Origin: Blastomussa wellsi | Taxonomy: Eukaryota; Cnidaria; Anthozoa; Scleractinia; Plerogyridae | NCBI GenBank assembly: GCA_947652115.1 | Contig: OX393561.1 | Coordinates: forward strand, 44,996,439 to 45,060,438 | DNA: 64,000 nucleotides | Direction of reading: 5' to 3' | In this document: positions 1 through 14,041 of the stretch, in pieces | Layout: every line of letters begins with the position of its first letter | Position numbering within the stretch: position 1 is the stretch's first letter | Notes under the pieces: generated by a model | Seen by the model: only the letters and a program-made list of their open reading frames with translations | What the model was told of the DNA's origin: nothing | Databases searched by the model: none | Program-made: the position numbers and the translations under genes

Positions 1-376
1 TTTTTGTAACTCCGCGAGCGAAGTGTTTTGTTTTCGTTATGTAACGCTTGTTTTCTTTCTTTGTTTGCTTGCTGCTGATGATGATGTTTATATTGTTATT
101 GTTGTTGTTTAGTTTAGGGATACACAATCATATTGCAAGGGCAGTGATACACATATTATCAAGTGCAGAGTTATACTGTAAGAAGGAAACGTCAATCACA
201 ACAGGTCCACATACGCTTGCTTTGAGAATTGTTAAAATCCAACAATGTATTGTGTTTTTCTTTTTCTTTTGACAACTTTCATTGCAATTAGGTGTATACG
301 GTTTATATAATAATTTATATGTCAAGCTTCCGGGTGTTTTGCTCATTGTTGTTATAATAAAACACGAATTTCATAC

Positions 377-566
377 CAGTGAAATTAGATTGGCTACGTT
401 TCCCTACAAATGCTATCCCAGTTACGTTTCCATTACTTCCAACTTTGACCTTCAGAAGAGCGGGTAGGCTGCTTGACGTTTGGCGGAACACTGACCGTAA
501 TCTACATTTGGCCTTGGAACATGGCTGAACGGGAGTCCAAAGCATTCCTGCAGCAATAATAAGGCT
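377..566 (-). CDS. Exon of partial secreted beta-trefoil-like protein, copy A
   Basis: Not a named gene to me. This internal exon has a pyrimidine-rich acceptor ending in CAG just above 566 and a GTATGA donor at 376. It is 190 nt long, starts in phase 0 and ends in phase 1. All three properties match exon 25343-25532 of the plus-strand copy B. The peptides align throughout: a short hydrophobic stretch (SLIIAAGML), two cysteines in a C-x4-C pattern, then a G-N-V-T-G-I segment and SQSNFTG, against copy B's GNATGVSV and SQSKYTS. I infer the hydrophobic part is the second half of a signal peptide split by an intron. The next exons would lie beyond the left edge, since no good match is visible in 1-376. 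The first exon (above 566) was not found. The family fold is inferred from copy B. Confidence 0.55.
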
Positions 567-3500
567 CTGAAAAAAGTTCAAAATTTATGACTTGTTAACT
601 GAAAAAGATTTCTCAAATTCATCAATAATTCGTCAAGTTAAATAAACTAGAAAATAGCCATGAAGGAGGTTTAGATACCCGGTCTTAGTTAGCATAGATT
701 TTGACGATTTTATTTCACGTTTACTCCTTAGTTTTTGTTTCGATTGAGGACTATATCAAACACTGGATACACTGTTTCATCAACTATCTAAACACCACGA
801 ATTTTGCCAAAAAATACTCCGCTGCGCCTCGTATTTTCAACTCTCTTCTCGATGTTTGGATATGCCGATAAAACACTGTCTCTCGTATCCTACTCGCATG
901 AGATACTCAACTGGAGTACTGCACGCTACATACTGCATGGCATTTGATATATCTCTTCGGAGGGATTCCTTATTTCAGTCATCGAATCGGCTGTAATTCC
1001 TTTTCTATTATGGGCTTCTTTTTTTTTGAACGTTAATCAATCATCAATCAACTAATCGTGTCATTGCCTATGTGCGTTGAAATGTCTTTGGCACCAGCCT
1101 CCATCTTTGTCCTCTTGAATGTCCTCTATTATTTTATTGGAAATCCCTTTGAAAAAAAAAACGTACAATAGTTTCGTTTTGTATCTTATAAGAATCACTC
1201 AAAAAAGAAGAAAAAGACTAAAACGAATTTATGGATAGTTGGTGCTTATAGCTTCGTGTAAACTTCCTGTTCACTGTAAGCCGAGTAGTTAGGTTCGCGG
1301 GGTTTGGCATGGTCAAACTGCACGAAAATCTGCATTGACCTCATTTTAATGATCACCCCAGTCTGTGGTGCTATATTTAGCTACGTTTTATTGGCGGTTC
1401 GGCTTTTTGCTATTCTATCTTCCCAAGTCAATCTCTGAAAAATATATACCATTCTCAGAACTAAAAGCAAACTAAGGTTAAACTCATGCAAAAACGCGCC
1501 ATTACTGTAAATGCTGTTAGATAAGAGTTGCATGCATTAAATAAACGTATTTGTAAATACGGAACAGAATAGTAACCGATAGACTCCATCATTTTTCGCG
1601 TATGTTGTCCACATAATACTGACCATGGCCTTTTGTATTTAACTGGGAAACAGCAACCGGCTTAATCACAAGAAGAAATAAAACAAAACAAAACGTTCTG
1701 CCTGAAGATGATTTGAATCGCCTATCGCTTAATGAATTACTTTGGAAATAAGTTTGTCCCATATGATAATTTGCTCCTGGGTTAATAATCTTTGCAACTT
1801 GGTTATTGTTTAGAAAGGGAAACAAAACGTTAAAAGGAATTCGCTACTGAAGAATAAACAAGGAAATTCCAGCGATGAAGGTTGCCGAAGGATTTGAGGC
1901 CTCACACCTATCTAACGTGGGTAGTCGCCGAAAGGCGTAAACACACCCTATGAGTTTAGTGACATTTTAGAGCCCGAATCACATTTGAACACGAGTGGAA
2001 AATTAATGCATATACATTTACGCACTTTTTTCAATGGTAAACTGTGAAACAACAGACATGCAGAATTTTTACTAGAAATTTCAAATTTCAAATTGTTGCA
2101 AATTCTATTTATTATGTTTCTTTCATGAAACGTCGTCAAAATCCTCCTAAATTTGTGCCATTAAGTGTTCAACAAGTTTTTTATGTAATGAATAGGTGTC
2201 CCCAGAAGATACACAAACCCGTTAGTAAACGTAGCAAAACAGTATCGAGTTAGCGATCATCTTGATAATAAGCGGAGACCAAAGACGGAGAAAGGTCACA
2301 CTAAAAAAGCTATGCCAAAATTACATCACACGTATCGAGTCGAAAACAAAACAGAAATAGCTACAATTTAAAATACATCAAGTGACATGCGTAGACTGAG
2401 TGTTATGCCTCTTTGAATTCTGTCATCACTTTAGGTTTCGAGAAATACAAGGAACATTCTTTATGACAATTTTTCTGTATGTTTCTGCAACATCTTTTGC
2501 CCTTGATATCCATTATAAAGAAAGATTAGAAAGCAAAACGATTATTAGTAAGCAAATCTGTAAGATCAAGAGACACAAGTTTGAAGGCAGCGTAAAAGTG
2601 AGTGTGTGGGAGTTGCAGCCTCAGATTTCCAAATTATCTTCGACCATCGTTTGATCGAGAGGCAATGGCAACATACACCCGGAAAACTGCGCGTGACACT
2701 CGTGCATGTTCTATAATATCATTCACTTTCAAAAGGACAAGGTATTATTTCGCGCACGTTCATCGTCAAGTTAGCCAATCGAAATCAAGCGAGTTTAATC
2801 AGGTTTCTTCACTCAAGATTCGATTTTACGATTAAGAAATGAGCGGAAAAAACAAGTCCTTAAACGACTTCCGGTAAAGGGATTTGGAGCCGTATGGTAA
2901 ACCTTTCAACGTAATGTTTGATTTTCTGTAGCATAATAAATTTACTTTTATTTAGAATAGGAAAACGTGACTGCAGAAAGTTATCTTTAATGACCAGGTT
3001 TGGGTGAACTGATAACCCAGCTGATCAAGGTCGAACCAATTCGTCCGAGTTTGTCAGTTAGGCGGCGAGGTCGGCGATAAATCTCATTAACCCGTAATTA
3101 ATTGTTACCTCCTTTTAAGAGAAGATGGCACGAAAGATGTACAAAAGGTAAGCAATCGTTAGGTTAATGTTAGAGGGACAAGAGCACTTGAACTCAACAA
3201 TGAATCCATATATAACAATAATCAGCTTACAACTGGGGTAGAGTTGGTTAACTAGTCCATACTTAAAAGGCGTGTCAGAGTCACTGTCACCAACAATTTT
3301 AGTGGAAAGACACCCGGTTTGTCGTGCGGTATTGGTGCTATCTTCTGGAGTTCTCCGTTGAAAAAACTCAACGCAATCGTTTATTATGTTGATCATATGC
3401 AATTTTAACTAACCTTGCTTTGTAGAGAGCGCAACTTGATAAACAAACAAACAAAGCAAATAAAAACAAATGATTCAATTTGTTAAAGTGGTCTTCGTAG

Positions 3501-5495
3501 TTTCACTTTAGTCTTCTAGAATCGAAAACATACTTTTATATTTTCCTCTTGAGGCAAAAGCACGATCCTTGTGCCTATTTAGTTTTGCATATTTATCGAG
3601 CGCGCACTTTAAATCTGTTTCATTTCTTTCACTCTAGAAGTGTCGATTGCATGTAAACGGTAAACTTTGGCCTTTCTTTTCAGTCATAAAGGATCCATTT
3701 TAACTCCTTATTTTCTACCAGCAAGTAAATTGGTTCTACATCGTAAAACTGAATTACTCACCAGTAACTTTGCCGCCATGCTTGTGATGGCAAGAGATTC
3801 AAGTCTTCAGGCTAGAGCTTTAACTTCGAGAAGAGCCACGAGCTGTGTGTGCCATGCATTTCAAACTCAGAACATTTTATAATGAAACGTGTTTCCCACA
3901 AGACGGAAACAGTTGCAATTAGGTTCCAATTTTTGCCGCTTGTCGGTTCTGTTTTCTTTCGAGAGGTCGGAACACAACATTTGAAAAGGGAGACCAAAAA
4001 TTACCTGGTGCGGGTTTCCCTTGAGTTGATTCTTGTAATAGTTTCAGTAATTATGTCGAGATTCATTAATGCAGTCATTTTTACCACATTTAATGTGCCG
4101 CTGTTAATTTAAAGGCCATACCGAGAAGAGAACTTTCACCAGAGGGCGTGTCAGTTTGACATAGAATTTCATACCCTGTAGGTTGGCGGGATTTCCATCC
4201 GACGGAGATTCAAGCGTGTCATTTTTTTTAAATATTTCTAATCAGATTAAAAGAGGAGGCGTGCTTAACTTGTTTGTCGTTGCTTATAGTTGCTTATAAC
4301 TTCGTATTCTTCAGGAAAGACACAAGAAAGTCGTGATTCAAACTTGTACGTATTAATTTCATGTCAAGCGTACGCCTCCTGTATGTATTAAGCTAATTTT
4401 CAATAAATTGCTTTGCCAGCAATTCCTTTTTTTCAATCAGTGAGTAAATGAAACCAAGCTTGACAAATGGTCGGACGAAAATCCTTCATCAAAATGGTCG
4501 CATAGTTTAGATTTCACGAATGCCGTGACCAATTGACTTACTCTGTTCGATCTAAAGCTGCACAAACTATTACTGCAAAAACTCGTTGATGGTTCGCTTA
4601 TTTTTTGTGCATATGATTACCCATTCTAAGTGTTAGATCTACACTTACCATTATTAAAAGTACGAATTGAATATATCACTGGCTTTTAACATCGATGTAT
4701 CACACACGATGACAAATGAATAAAGATGAGCGGTGCATCCGGCGCGGCCTGACCGCGATGACTATCGATTTTCCTCTTGAAGTGTTGGTATCGATAGTTA
4801 TTTATCACCGCCTTACACAACGCAGGTATTAATTCGGCTGTAGTACAAATGCAGTTATTATTCACTTATTTCAATAAGACGTTCTCGTGGACAGTTTACG
4901 CCCTCGCTTGTGTGGTCTTGACACCCATTTAAGCTTCCCACGCTTTTGACGTTCTCAATAAGTCGAGATTTAAATTCTATAGTAATAAACATAAGCACGA
5001 CTAAAGCGAGTTAGATAAATCCTAAATTACACGGCCAACGATTGAAATACATAGCGGTTAGTTTGTGTTTCTTGCTACACTTAAAAGCCAGTGTTTTATT
5101 TGCATATTCCATTAATTCATTTTCTTTAATCGGTTTCTTATTGTTTGTTTTGTATATATGTTTATTTTTCGAAAGAATTCTGACGCGATTCCTCCCTTGC
5201 TTCCTCTAAGTCTTGTTTGTTATAATTTATTTCTATTTCCCGCCGTACTTCCCGATTCTTTTAGCAGTAACTTAATTCGTCATCAAAACTCTTGCTTCTT
5301 TTATCACCACGCCCCTTGGCCATCTTGAGCACGTAAACGACTAAGAAAACAAAATCAACATAGTCAATTCAAGTACTTAAAATACCTGCTTGTTCTTCGT
5401 GCTAACATTTCCTTGAAGGTAAACAGAGGCTTCTGGTGTCATGCCATTTATTAGGCAAATCACGTGATGAATGTGTTATTTAGTTTTTCGCCTGA
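567..5495. other. Non-genic stretch, nothing recognised
   Basis: AT-rich DNA with only short unsupported reading frames on both strands. If copy A has an upstream signal-peptide exon it should be in here on the minus strand, but no ATG with a convincing phase-0 donor was picked out. No recognisable transposon coding remnant was seen. Confidence 0.4.
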
Positions 5496-5498
5496 TTG

Positions 5499-5636
5499 AT
5501 ATAAATAGTGACTATAGATCGGAGTACGAGATTGAGTACAGCTTTTTAAGCCAGGCTAACATAACGCTATATTATCGCGTTCCATGACAATCTCGAGCCA
5601 AGAGATTCTTATCCAACTGGTTATCAACAGAGAAAG
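5499..5636 (+). promoter_or_regulatory. Possible TATA box and short first exon
   Basis: A TATAAATAG string near 5499 is followed about 85 bases later by an ATG opening a short frame (MTISSQEILIQL...) that runs into a consensus-like donor (AAAG|GTAAGG near 5636). The pattern resembles a promoter plus first exon, but no matching downstream exon was found, and the phase (2) does not fit the beta-trefoil family exons. It may be a chance combination. Confidence 0.15.
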
Positions 5637-6358
5637 GTAAGGGCTTTGCAAAACAAAACTAAACTGGCATTCGAAATTTTCAATCGTACTCAATCTTGTA
5701 GTCGTACTGTTGCCTAAAAGTCACTAAATTGCTTCGTTATTCTAGCTGCTTGTTGCGTTAAATTTATGTCGACTAAATCAGCGAAAGCTGTACTGATAAA
5801 AATTAAAGTAGTACTGGCAAATATACTTTTTATAGAAAACACTTAGCAGTGAAATTATTTTCTTCACTCTTTGAAACAAGATTAATAGTTTCCCTGTTAT
5901 GTACCCCTAAAAACACACAACCAACAAATTTAGCACAGTAAATGAACCTTTGGACCTGCACATAAAGATTCTTGCCCATCCATACGTCCTAATTTAAAGC
6001 CCAAACACGACGTGAAGGGACTAAGATAGATGATCCATTCTTGTGACGTCATAAATGTTAGTATTTTCCCGGTTAGTACGTGTTACTTATCTCCTTCCTG
6101 ATGCTTCGTAAGACCTCATTGTATTTATGTACGTAATCATTTATGTATCTCTGAAATCATATTTTCTTTCTCTGGCATGGGGCGTCTTCCTGGTTCTTTT
6201 TTTAACTTATAAATAAATACTTTTAAAGTAAATGACTAGCTGAAGAAAAATTGCGATGAACATGACTTTTTCGCTGAATTTACGCCCATTATTTTGATTG
6301 CCAGTCTCACTTGATACGTTTGTAAGCAAGAAATTAAAAGATACGATCAGTTCTCACG

Positions 6359-6580
6359 TCAAGTGCTCATCTTCGATTCAGCTTCAATTCCATGTCCATT
6401 GCAGGCTTGTACACTGATTTGATTTTGCCCTACAACCTCTATTCGAGCTATTAGACACACGTTACCAGATGGCGAGATGAACGTGGCATTTGCCGCATGG
6501 TCCAATATGCAACCTTCGGCTTCGGTTAATTCCGCTTTTCCAGAGGTCGATTTAGTTCCATTTGATACTTTTCCTAACAA
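6359..6580 (-). other. Candidate terminal exon, unidentified
   Basis: A minus-strand open stretch of about 70 codons ending in a stop at 6359. Its composition looks protein-like (CILDHAANATFISPSGN, then VCLIARIEVVGQ). The segment F-I-S-P-S-G-N-V-C-L-I-A-R loosely resembles Y-I-T-T-T-L-Q-G-N-L-T-L-E-A-R in the last exon of copy B, which hints at a decayed or divergent third family member. No clear acceptor or upstream exon was identified, and the similarity is too short to rely on. Confidence 0.15.
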
Positions 6581-6599
6581 CCTTTCAGTACTTGAAATC

Positions 6600-9500
6600 G
6601 TATGTTTAGACGATCATATAGCCAAACCAAACAAGCAAATAAACAAACAAACAAATAAATAGGAAAAATCTGAAGCATTTCCACTGAACTTTGTGGTAAA
6701 TAACGTTCAGAAGAGGTAATCCTGAGAGTGCCTGCAATCGCTCCCGGTCAGTTTGTCGCAGTCACTTCTAAATTAAAGCTGTTGAGCAGGAAAATTTCTA
6801 CTGCAGGAAGATCACAAATGTGGCATATCAGTTTTGTTCCCCTTGCTCTGCTCCTTTGTGTAAAGATGACTTCATTTCAGTTATATATATTTTGCTATAT
6901 ATAGTTTTTTTATGGAACGAGAAAAGATCCGTATATGGTCTGTTCACTTTACGACAAAAGCAACTTACTCTGACTTAATTCTTATTAGCAATAGTAAATA
7001 CATCTCGTTCCACAGGAGAAAGTACTGCTATATCTCATTTATAAATCCGGAACTAATTGGTAAAGGCCTGGCAAAGCGAGGAAACATGTTTCCTTGCCGC
7101 GCGGAAAATGTTTCTGCTGTATAGCAGAAGCAAATTTTGCTTCTTTAAAAGAAAAATTAATGCTGGAAGCAATGTTTACCGTATGGCAAAATTAATGGGG
7201 ATCATTGGGGAAACACACGCACGTACGCGTACTACGAATGTTTCTGGAAACCTGTTCCCTCGTTTTGCCCGGAATAAAAGGCATCTTATAAAAAAATCAC
7301 AGGGATTAGCTTTGCTTGAACTATGAATTGGGCCATCCTTGCCAAAAATCGTTTCAATTAACTTATTTTTTTAATAACAATTCAAGGAACTTAAAAACCT
7401 TAGTCTGTGGGAAAATTCGGCCCCATTGGCTCGATCTTGCATTTAAAAGATTAGGAACAGCATCTCTCACGTTTGTCTCACTTTTATAGCACTAAAAACT
7501 GGCATGGATTTCCATTGGCTCTGAAATCAGCAGCTGCTGAACTTCAGCTTTATTTTAATTGTTGTTTTAGAATTGTTGTTTTAGTTTGTGCATTGCAACA
7601 CGTAACTGGTTTCTTGGTTAAGTGCCGGTAAACCAGAACCTAACGGTCTGATTAATTAAGCAAATATGACCAAGGAGATCGCGACGATACTTGTGGTTGT
7701 CTGACCGACATCAATGATGTTCATCCAGCTTGGAAGATTAAATTGTTCAACTTATTAATTACAATCTAACTGCCTCTATTCTGCAATTACAGCACTTCAC
7801 TTCACCTCTTCTTAGACTTTGCACTTTGCTCGATACCTACTGGCAATGCTATGAATTTAGGTTAATATCGTTGATGGAGCTAAATTCGGTTGCTGTATCG
7901 CTGTTGCTGGAAATCACTCAACCTCGTTGTGGTTACGCCGGATGACAACAAAGAGGCCGGAAGACACAATAACTCAGTGACGTACAATCCTGCATTCATC
8001 ATCGAGGATTACTACTGTTAAGAAGAGTTTTTGTAAAATTACATGGACTCTGATAATTTTCTCATGACGTTTCCCCGGCCCTTGATACATGTGGAAATAC
8101 CTGGCTTTTGCAAAGGAAAGAAGTTATTTTAAGAATTCAACGCAGATTGTCATTTTCATTCTAGAGCTGTCATATATAACTATCATCTAACGAAGAAGAA
8201 CTGAGAATGTTCCCTCTATACAATTTCAGCAACACCAAAAGCGTAAATCAGTAGGAAGGTGTTTGATGTAACATCATCTGAGGACGACCTCCAGTACTAT
8301 AGTTGAACATTCAGATATTCTCGCTTGACAAGGTGTTACTTTACCTGGACGTTATGCAGTTATTTCAGATCAACAAATTTCAGGATCTCCTAATTTGTTT
8401 GTTACAGCGCGACGCAACTGGCAAACACCGGAACTGTACGTGTGGTTATCTCTGATCTTGCCGATCACGATGAATAATGTATGTTGTACTAATTCTGAAC
8501 ACATCATTTTGATTACGTTTGCAGTGTTAATTCAATGGCTTAACTCAGCAAAAATTTTGGTTCTGTTGACTTCTAACAGGAGCTTTGTTTCTGAAACAGT
8601 AGGTTTTCACTTTAATCAACGAAAAGGATTGGACGGTGTTTGCCGTGGAATAAACATCAGCATGATAATGTCACCCAAGGCGTCTTTAAAACAAAGGACT
8701 ACCTCTCTTATCGTTGCTGTTTCTTTATTTGGTGTTGATGCTCTCAGTACTCAAATGCCAAGAAAACAGCAGCGTGTTGCAAAACTCAGCAACAAAAAAC
8801 TTAGAAAAATTTAAATCGTCATTTTTTTCCATCCGGATATTCACAACGCACTTTACTTTTTGGCGCTCGCAAGAAGCAGTTTAAATAGTTTTTTGTTCAT
8901 TACCTGTATTTCTTTGGCTTGCTTGTTTTCATTTTTTGTTGTTTTTAACGATAGGAGTCCAATCTGTTCCCCTTTAATTTTCACCATTCAGAAGTCCAGA
9001 GTAGTTTTCAATTGGGACTAAGTTGATGTGATAAACGTTAGATTCTACGCCTGCGCTTAAAAGAAACTTATGCTTGAATGGATCATGTGATGAATTTGCA
9101 TGAAAGTATTAGTGAAACGCTATCTAATCTAAACTCCTTGTAAAGTTAAAAAGCCTCTCACAGAATATCCAGACAAAATGTCTGGAAATTCCATTTATAT
9201 TTGTCTTAGTACTTTATAATTTAGATTTGTATTTCACAATAAAATTCTTAATTTGGCATGTGCAATTCAAAATGCGGCCCTTTGTTTAATTTCAAAAACG
9301 CCAAAAGAAAAACACTGACAATGAAAAAGGTTTTTCACTGATCCATAACTTAGCAAATGTGTTCTACTTACCATTAACTTTAAAACCATGCTTGGGCTGA
9401 GTTAACGACCCCAGGATTCGTGTGTAATGAATTGAAAACTTTAACTGGGCTCTATGTACCTATCTCGGTTCGTCTTGTTTTACTTCGAAATGCCTGTTAT

Positions 9501-10100
9501 TTGATGGAGTTATAGTTAAGCTCGATTTTGCGGTAATTGAGTAGGGTTCATCAAGAGATTTGATTCTTGCAATACTTCCGCTACATTAATATGGTATTTA
9601 TGTTAAAGCATTTTTACTGCACCGTTTAATGAACCGCTTTGGGCCCAGACGGGAGGTTTTTGGAACTTTAATTTGCGCCGCTAGACAGGTCGAAGTCAAC
9701 TTCGTCCCTCTATGGAGTTGGTGGGTTGTCAACCCAACAAATTTAAAAGTCATACCCGTTATACCAGGCATTGGTTAATGAAGTGAAGCGGAAGAATGGA
9801 ATGAATGAAGTGAAGTGGCCCTAGTCAGCCACGCCTTTGTTATTGTTTACATGCGGGAGTTTCAGTATTATACTTTACTCGGAGCGTCAAAATGAAACAG
9901 ATAACTGAAAAAACTTGCTAAAGGCAATTCAAATGCTTGTGGTGACATAACTTATAGCAATGCAAAAAGATTATGCTTCACCATACAATTTCCAGAATTT
10001 AAATGGCATCAAAAATGGTGGAGGCTGACTTGACATGAGGCGGAGTTTGCACTGTCTATCAGTTCCCAAACTCCGTTAAAGTTAATAAGTAGGGCTTAAG
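6600..10100. other. Non-genic stretch, nothing firm
   Basis: Contains a 139-codon open frame at 8395-8814 with a lysine/arginine-rich end but no recognisable domain and no supporting splice structure. Otherwise AT-rich DNA without identifiable features. Confidence 0.35.
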
Positions 10101-10109
10101 TAAATACAC

Positions 10110-10510
10110 CATCAAGACTAGGCGACCGATTCCGAGAACACCTTCGTAACGTAGAGAAAAACGAAAAAAATGCATCTAAACCGGTCGCGAGCCACTTTTA
10201 TCTCCCCAATCATTCTAAGGAACATATGGCAGTCTGCGGCCTTTCCCTTCATCAAGGAAGCACGGAAAACCACAAAACTCTAGAACAAAAATTTAAATTC
10301 AAATCGGCACTCTTAATCCTCACGGTATCAACGAACGCTTTTCATTCATTTAATTCATTTTTCACGTTACCAGGCACCAACCAATAGCGTAGCTCCATCT
10401 TTCTGTATATAAACCACACATGACCAGCAATTCCTCGATTCGCGCCGACGAAGGGCCAACGCTCGAAACGTCAGCTTTCGAATCTCTTTACGGTGGCCAG
10501 TACATGCAAT
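10110..10510 (+). mobile_element. Penelope-like element, 3' fragment
   Basis: The translation contains [14 protein letters not shown] and [12 protein letters not shown], which match the GIY-YIG endonuclease end of the copy at 42.1-43.0 kb almost codon for codon. It then loses frame near the C-terminus. The non-coding tail repeats the same landmarks: a TATATAAA-type string near 10405, then the GACGAAGGGC...GCTCGAAACGTC motif at 10446-10472. It is a 5'-truncated, dead copy lacking the reverse transcriptase. Confidence 0.75.
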
Positions 10511-12290
10511 TAAACAATACAGAGCCGGTGACAAGACAGTTAATAATGAATGATCACATTCTCCAATCGATTCCAACGTGTTATGCTCTGGAATGTTAAT
10601 TAATCTATTTAGAAATAATTAGATGGAGGTTACTACCCTAAGTTAGCTGATTGCTTAAAGGACCCTAGTCAAGTGTCATAAGGAATTTTTAGTATGTAAT
10701 AAAACAAGAAGCTTGTCTGAACGAAAGAGAACGCCGTGAAACTGTTGAAGATAATTTAACAGACTCCCATTATGCGATACAATACGATTTTGTAATACGA
10801 TTTCTGTTCTAGTACACAATTTTAAAAATTTCGATGACATCGAAAATGGCGGATAAAAGGCGCGGCTAACAAGTGCCCGTTAAGCAATTTACTCGGACTC
10901 CATGCATGTTCTGAGTCGGAATGGTGGTTTTCTGACATCTCTGAAAAATGGAAAGATCCGACATGGTTGTTAACTATTTGGACGTAATGACGCCATTGTA
11001 TTGGATGGCGTTAACACGATGTCGACCTCAAATGCAATGGAAACACTTTGGAAGATACTGTGTACTTGCTAAATTTTATAAGCGAACTTTAAATGCTTGT
11101 ATTTATGGAGTTGAGAATAAACGGGGGTATCCCTGGTGGCGGAACCTTATTAACACTGAATGGGAACACATCACGTACTTTCTTTTAAAATTATGCTCTC
11201 TACAGTCAGTTACTCGTCGGCTCTCTTTCTTGCGGTATGAGTCACGTTGCCTCTAGGCTGAAGTTGTTATCGTTATTATATTATCGAGTTAGCTCATTGA
11301 TTTACTTTCAATACCTGTTTGTTTGTTCCTGTTTAGTAAATTGCTCCTAATATGCATAGCCAGGCTAGCACATCCAATTGTGTCCATAGTCGATCGTGAC
11401 GATACTGGAACAAACCCTTCTTTTTAAGCCCTTAGTTTTGATGAATATGCTCATCCAAGTCTTTATAATTTGTATGCTGCCTTTGTCCTCTTCTCTTAAT
11501 CGGGCAACTGGGAACTTGTGAAGGGGAAACGTTATAGGCTAACCTCATAAATCCCATTTTTTTTAAATTATGCTCGCTTTATTCAGTACTGGAGGGTCTT
11601 AATTTTTCTTGCAGTGTAAGTCACGTTTCCCCAAACCATTCGTTATATTCATCGAGTATAGTTTAACTTGGTTCGCACGCATTGAATTCTTTCCAGATTA
11701 TGCTCTCTTTGTTGAATACGGACGACTTTGTAAACAATAAAACAAAACAAATACCCGCACGAAATACGGTTTGTGGATTACCGCTTTTCTTCAGTTTCGC
11801 AATCCAGGCATATTAAGTGAGAAAACAGAAATATCCATTTCTAAGGAACGAGAGTAAGCGTCCATTAATAAGAAAGCTTTAGCCTCTCCTGGAGATTGAA
11901 TGCACGTAACAACAAATTTTGAGTTTTTTGTGGAAAAAGCGAAGGAATGCAGGGGTCATTTATACAGAACCGTATTAAACTTCCTTCTTATAAAAAGAGC
12001 CAGTTCAATTTATCTTAACAGGAATCTAGTTTGTATGGCATGTTTACATGCTTGCTTTTAGAATCGCCCAGGCTTTATTTTGTAGTTCTTAAAGAAAACC
12101 AAAAAAGCAACAACAGCAACAAAAAAGAAGAAAAACAATTGCCATTGAAATTATTAAATTTGAAAATCATGAGGGATGACATGTTACCTTCACAACTTTC
12201 CACCTACTATACATTCTCCAATTAATTTCACTGTGGAAAGCAGCCTTTAACGATTCGAGGCTACGTTTCTCTTCTTGAGAAGAAAGGTAA
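10511..12290. other. Non-genic stretch, nothing recognised
   Basis: A 102-codon frame at 10948-11256 is open but has no motif or splice context. Nothing else can be named. Confidence 0.35.
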
Positions 12291-12292
12291 TA

Positions 12293-12422
12293 CAATTAGA
12301 AACGTTCTTTTGTATATCAGTACGTCCTCCACCCGCCCTACACATCAGTTCCCATAAAGCAATTAGAAACGTTCTTTTGTATATCAGTACGTCCTCCACC
12401 CGCCCTACACATCAGTTCCCAT
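12293..12422. repeat. Tandem duplication of a 67-bp unit
   Basis: The unit beginning CAATTAGAAACGTTC is present twice head-to-tail (starts at 12293 and 12360). The copies are essentially identical through ...CATCAGTTCCCATA, so the duplication is recent. Confidence 0.9.
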
Positions 12423-13780
12423 ACGTTCTTTAGTATAAAGATAGAGAGTAAAAGAAGCAAATGAACATTACACCTTAAGGTTTATCTACTTTTTAACCTA
12501 TCAGATATTTCTGGTGTTTCTGGCAACAATTCCGTACCTTTAACACCATTTTTGGTTCCCTTTTATCTCTGCCATTCTTTCTTGTAAGTGCCATGGCACT
12601 CTAAAAGTGGTGTATCTTTCCTTTTTCCAAATGACCAAATAAAGCCTTCTTAATTCTCGTAGCGAGAAATTTCGTTCAGTTGATTAAAGGCACTTCCTAG
12701 CAGCTTTGAAGCCATGTTGGAGTAGGGGGAAGAGACTTCGAGTCTTTCTTCTGGCTTGAGCTCCAAAAGGAAGTTATTAGATATACAGTAGAGTCTGACG
12801 CAATTCAGAAATTTTTAATTACATCAACATAGCTAGGTTGAATTTTTATGCCATGCGTCAGATCTCGTTTCCCTTTGTTGCTGTCGGAACTCGATTAGTT
12901 CTGCAGTGAGACGAGCTACTATAACATGCACTCATTAGCTAAATGCGCGTGTTTACTCATTTTGACTTTAAAGCCTTAGGTGACCATGCATTTGTTTAAT
13001 TCTATTAAACATTGAGAATTGGGCAGGGCGCGGTGCAATTAGTTATTTTTTGTGATTCGATATTATGAGTTCTTTATCAAGCAAGCATGGTGGATTGACG
13101 CAAAACTTTGTACCCGTGTAAGTTGACGAGCTTTCTATCCTTTCCATCTGTTGATGGTCTGCCAAATTAAATAAGGGGAAGCGTTTGAATGTTTTACTTA
13201 AAATTTGACACGGTCAATGATTTGACTCTCCCTTGTTTGGTAATCCGGTCAACTATTTGCCCATAAAATTCTCCCGAGTTGCCTTGCACAAATTTATCTT
13301 GCTGCCCAAAAAACGGAGTTGCCCAAAATATGGGGGCTGCAGCCTCCCCCCCCCCCCCCCCGCTCCCCGTCCCGTAGGCCTATGGTGAGCTCGGTCGAGA
13401 TCCCACGCCTGTATGCTGACGATATAAACATGGCATAGATACAGCAAGGTATGATTGTTCGTGATGACAACTAACCACCGCGAAATCATTACTGACACAC
13501 TGGTTTTGTCCAATTTTCATAATCAGTGATATTTTGTTATATGCGCAAATACCCACTGTTCACAGCCAAGCATTAGTTCACACAAATGTGTTTTATTTAT
13601 TGAATTGAGAAAACCATGTAGCGAGGAGTTGCAACCAAGTATATATGTCTTTTTTGTATTGAACACTTCCTTGCAAACGCAGCTGGTATCGAACACATCA
13701 GTGGAAATCAGAAGTTGCCATGATGTTCATTGACGGCCTTCCCTGTTTAGTCATGGAAAGTGTACATTTGACTTCACCAC
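12423..13780. other. Non-genic stretch with poly-C run
   Basis: No gene seen. A run of roughly 17 C residues near 13347-13363 sits in otherwise mixed sequence and is a likely assembly or length-polymorphism spot. Confidence 0.4.
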
Positions 13781-14041
13781 GTGCGTGAGTTCTTGAACAC
13801 TTTCCGTTTTCGAAGTCATGGCATCCCTAGCCCCAGGTCCCCACTTTGCGCTGTTTTTGGCCAACCCGTATATGAATTTTCACGGAAATTTGGACGGAAA
13901 AAGCATGACGGCCAAGGGAAAGGTATTCGGTTTTGTTTTTGCCATGTTCAAATCGGTACCATTTGTAGATTCGACCAGGCAAATAAAAAAATGCACATAT
14001 ACCGGTCTTGATTTGGTAAACGTAGACTCCGGGATCCTTGC

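Noticed and set aside
8395..8814. 139-codon frame with basic end
   Set aside because: No domain, composition typical of random AT-rich frames. An overlapping frame (ATQLANTGTVRVVISDLADHDE-like, 8407-8475) looked briefly cadherin-like but is only about 27 codons between stops.
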